Assembly (NCBI GenBank): GCA_022768655.1
Contig: JALEQD010000067.1
Span: 1-37,241 of the forward strand
Reading direction: 5' to 3'
Length of the DNA: 37,241 nt
DNA from: Anaeroplasma sp.
Lineage (GTDB): Bacteria; Bacillota_I; Bacilli_A; Acholeplasmatales; Anaeroplasmataceae
The position numbers were made by a program, and so were the translations under genes. Under the pieces are notes generated by a model that made no database searches, was not told the DNA's origin, and saw nothing but the letters and a program-made list of their open reading frames with translations. Positions 36,629 to 37,241 of the stretch are shown here, in pieces (within the stretch, counting starts at the first letter, position 1; each line of letters begins with the position of its first letter).

Positions 36629-37241
36629 ATGTTAAAAATTATTTTAAAGGATGAAAGTGTAAAAGAAATTGAACCTGGTAAAATGGTTATTGAATTAGCT
36701 AAGGAATTATCTTTAAGCCTTGCAAAAAAATGTATTGCCGCAAAGGTTGATGGAAATTTAGTTGATTTAAAATATGTATTGGAAAAGGATTGTAAATTAG
36801 AATTGGTTTTATCAACTGATAAGGAAGCATTTGAGATTATTAACCATTCATGTGCACATTTACTTGCACAAGCAATGAAGCGTCTATATCCTGATACTAA
36901 ATATGGAGTAGGACCAGCAATTGAAGAAGGCTTCTATTATGATTTTTCAGTTTCTACATCAATTACTTTAGAGGATTTACCAAAAATAGAAGCAAAGATG
37001 AAGGAAATAGTAAAGGAAAATATTTCTATTAATCATTATTATCTTTCAAAGGCTGAAGCAAAAGAGAAATTTAAGAATGATAAATTTAAATGTGAGCTTA
37101 TTGATGCGGTTGACGATGATAAGGTAGGAATTTATGAGCAGGGTGATTACGCTGATGTTTGTAGAGGGCCACATGTTATTTCAACTGGTGTATTAAAGCA
37201 TTTTAAATTATTAAATGTTGCAGGTGCATATTGGAGGGGTG
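36629..37241 (+). CDS. thrS: Threonine-tRNA ligase, N-terminal part (runs off window)
   Basis: TGS domain (MLKIILKDESVKEIEPGKMVIELAKELS) and INHSCAHLLAQAMKRLYPDTKYGVGPAIEEGFYYDF. Confidence 0.95.
   Translation, partial: MLKIILKDESVKEIEPGKMVIELAKELSLSLAKKCIAAKVDGNLVDLKYVLEKDCKLELVLSTDKEAFEIINHSCAHLLAQAMKRLYPDTKYGVGPAIEEGFYYDFSVSTSITLEDLPKIEAKMKEIVKENISINHYYLSKAEAKEKFKNDKFKCELIDAVDDDKVGIYEQGDYADVCRGPHVISTGVLKHFKLLNVAGAYWRG

Noticed and set aside
1-37241. Recoded genetic code (TGA as Trp), as in many mollicutes
   Set aside because: Several clean ORFs end at TGA (for example nitroreductase at 32545-32547 and the ECF S gene at 25776-25778 in an ATGA overlap), and Trp codons are TGG, consistent with code 11.
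1-37241. CRISPR arrays, tRNA/rRNA genes, toxin-antitoxin or defence islands
   Set aside because: No regularly spaced direct repeats, no rRNA or tRNA signatures and no recognisable defence genes were seen by eye.

Overview
This is an AT-rich window of about 37 kb from a Firmicutes/Bacilli-type bacterium. Clean ORFs end in TGA as well as TAA and Trp is encoded by TGG, so genetic code 11 fits and a Mycoplasma code-4 lineage does not. Most of it is conserved core gene content: rny-ymdB-spoVS-miaB-ricA-like; trpS with a T-box; a complete Opp oligopeptide transporter operon; two tandem ABC-FtsX fusion proteins; CYTH protein; NAD kinase; clpP; gapA; ung; a triple-LysM protein; an ECF S component plus a small membrane protein; adhE; yhbY; polA; nitroreductase; mutM; coaE; an unknown ORF; dnaB-like; dnaI; and a T-box followed by partial thrS. 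The left edge carries the C-terminal end of an IS66-like transposase. I see no CRISPR array, rRNA, tRNA, prophage or recognisable defence island, and I do not claim a clearly new system. The best candidates for a second look are: (1) the Opp operon, where oppC and oppD are fused in frame across an internal Shine-Dalgarno and where OppA, OppC, OppD and OppF are all enlarged, including a helical insertion of about 370 aa inside the OppD ATPase; (2) a structured, terminator-ended candidate ncRNA at 26035-26148; (3) paired TGGTACCA-type operator-like sites upstream of the ECF S component; (4) cre-like sites shared by gapA and adhE; (5) long palindromic terminators that overlap the stop codons of convergent genes.
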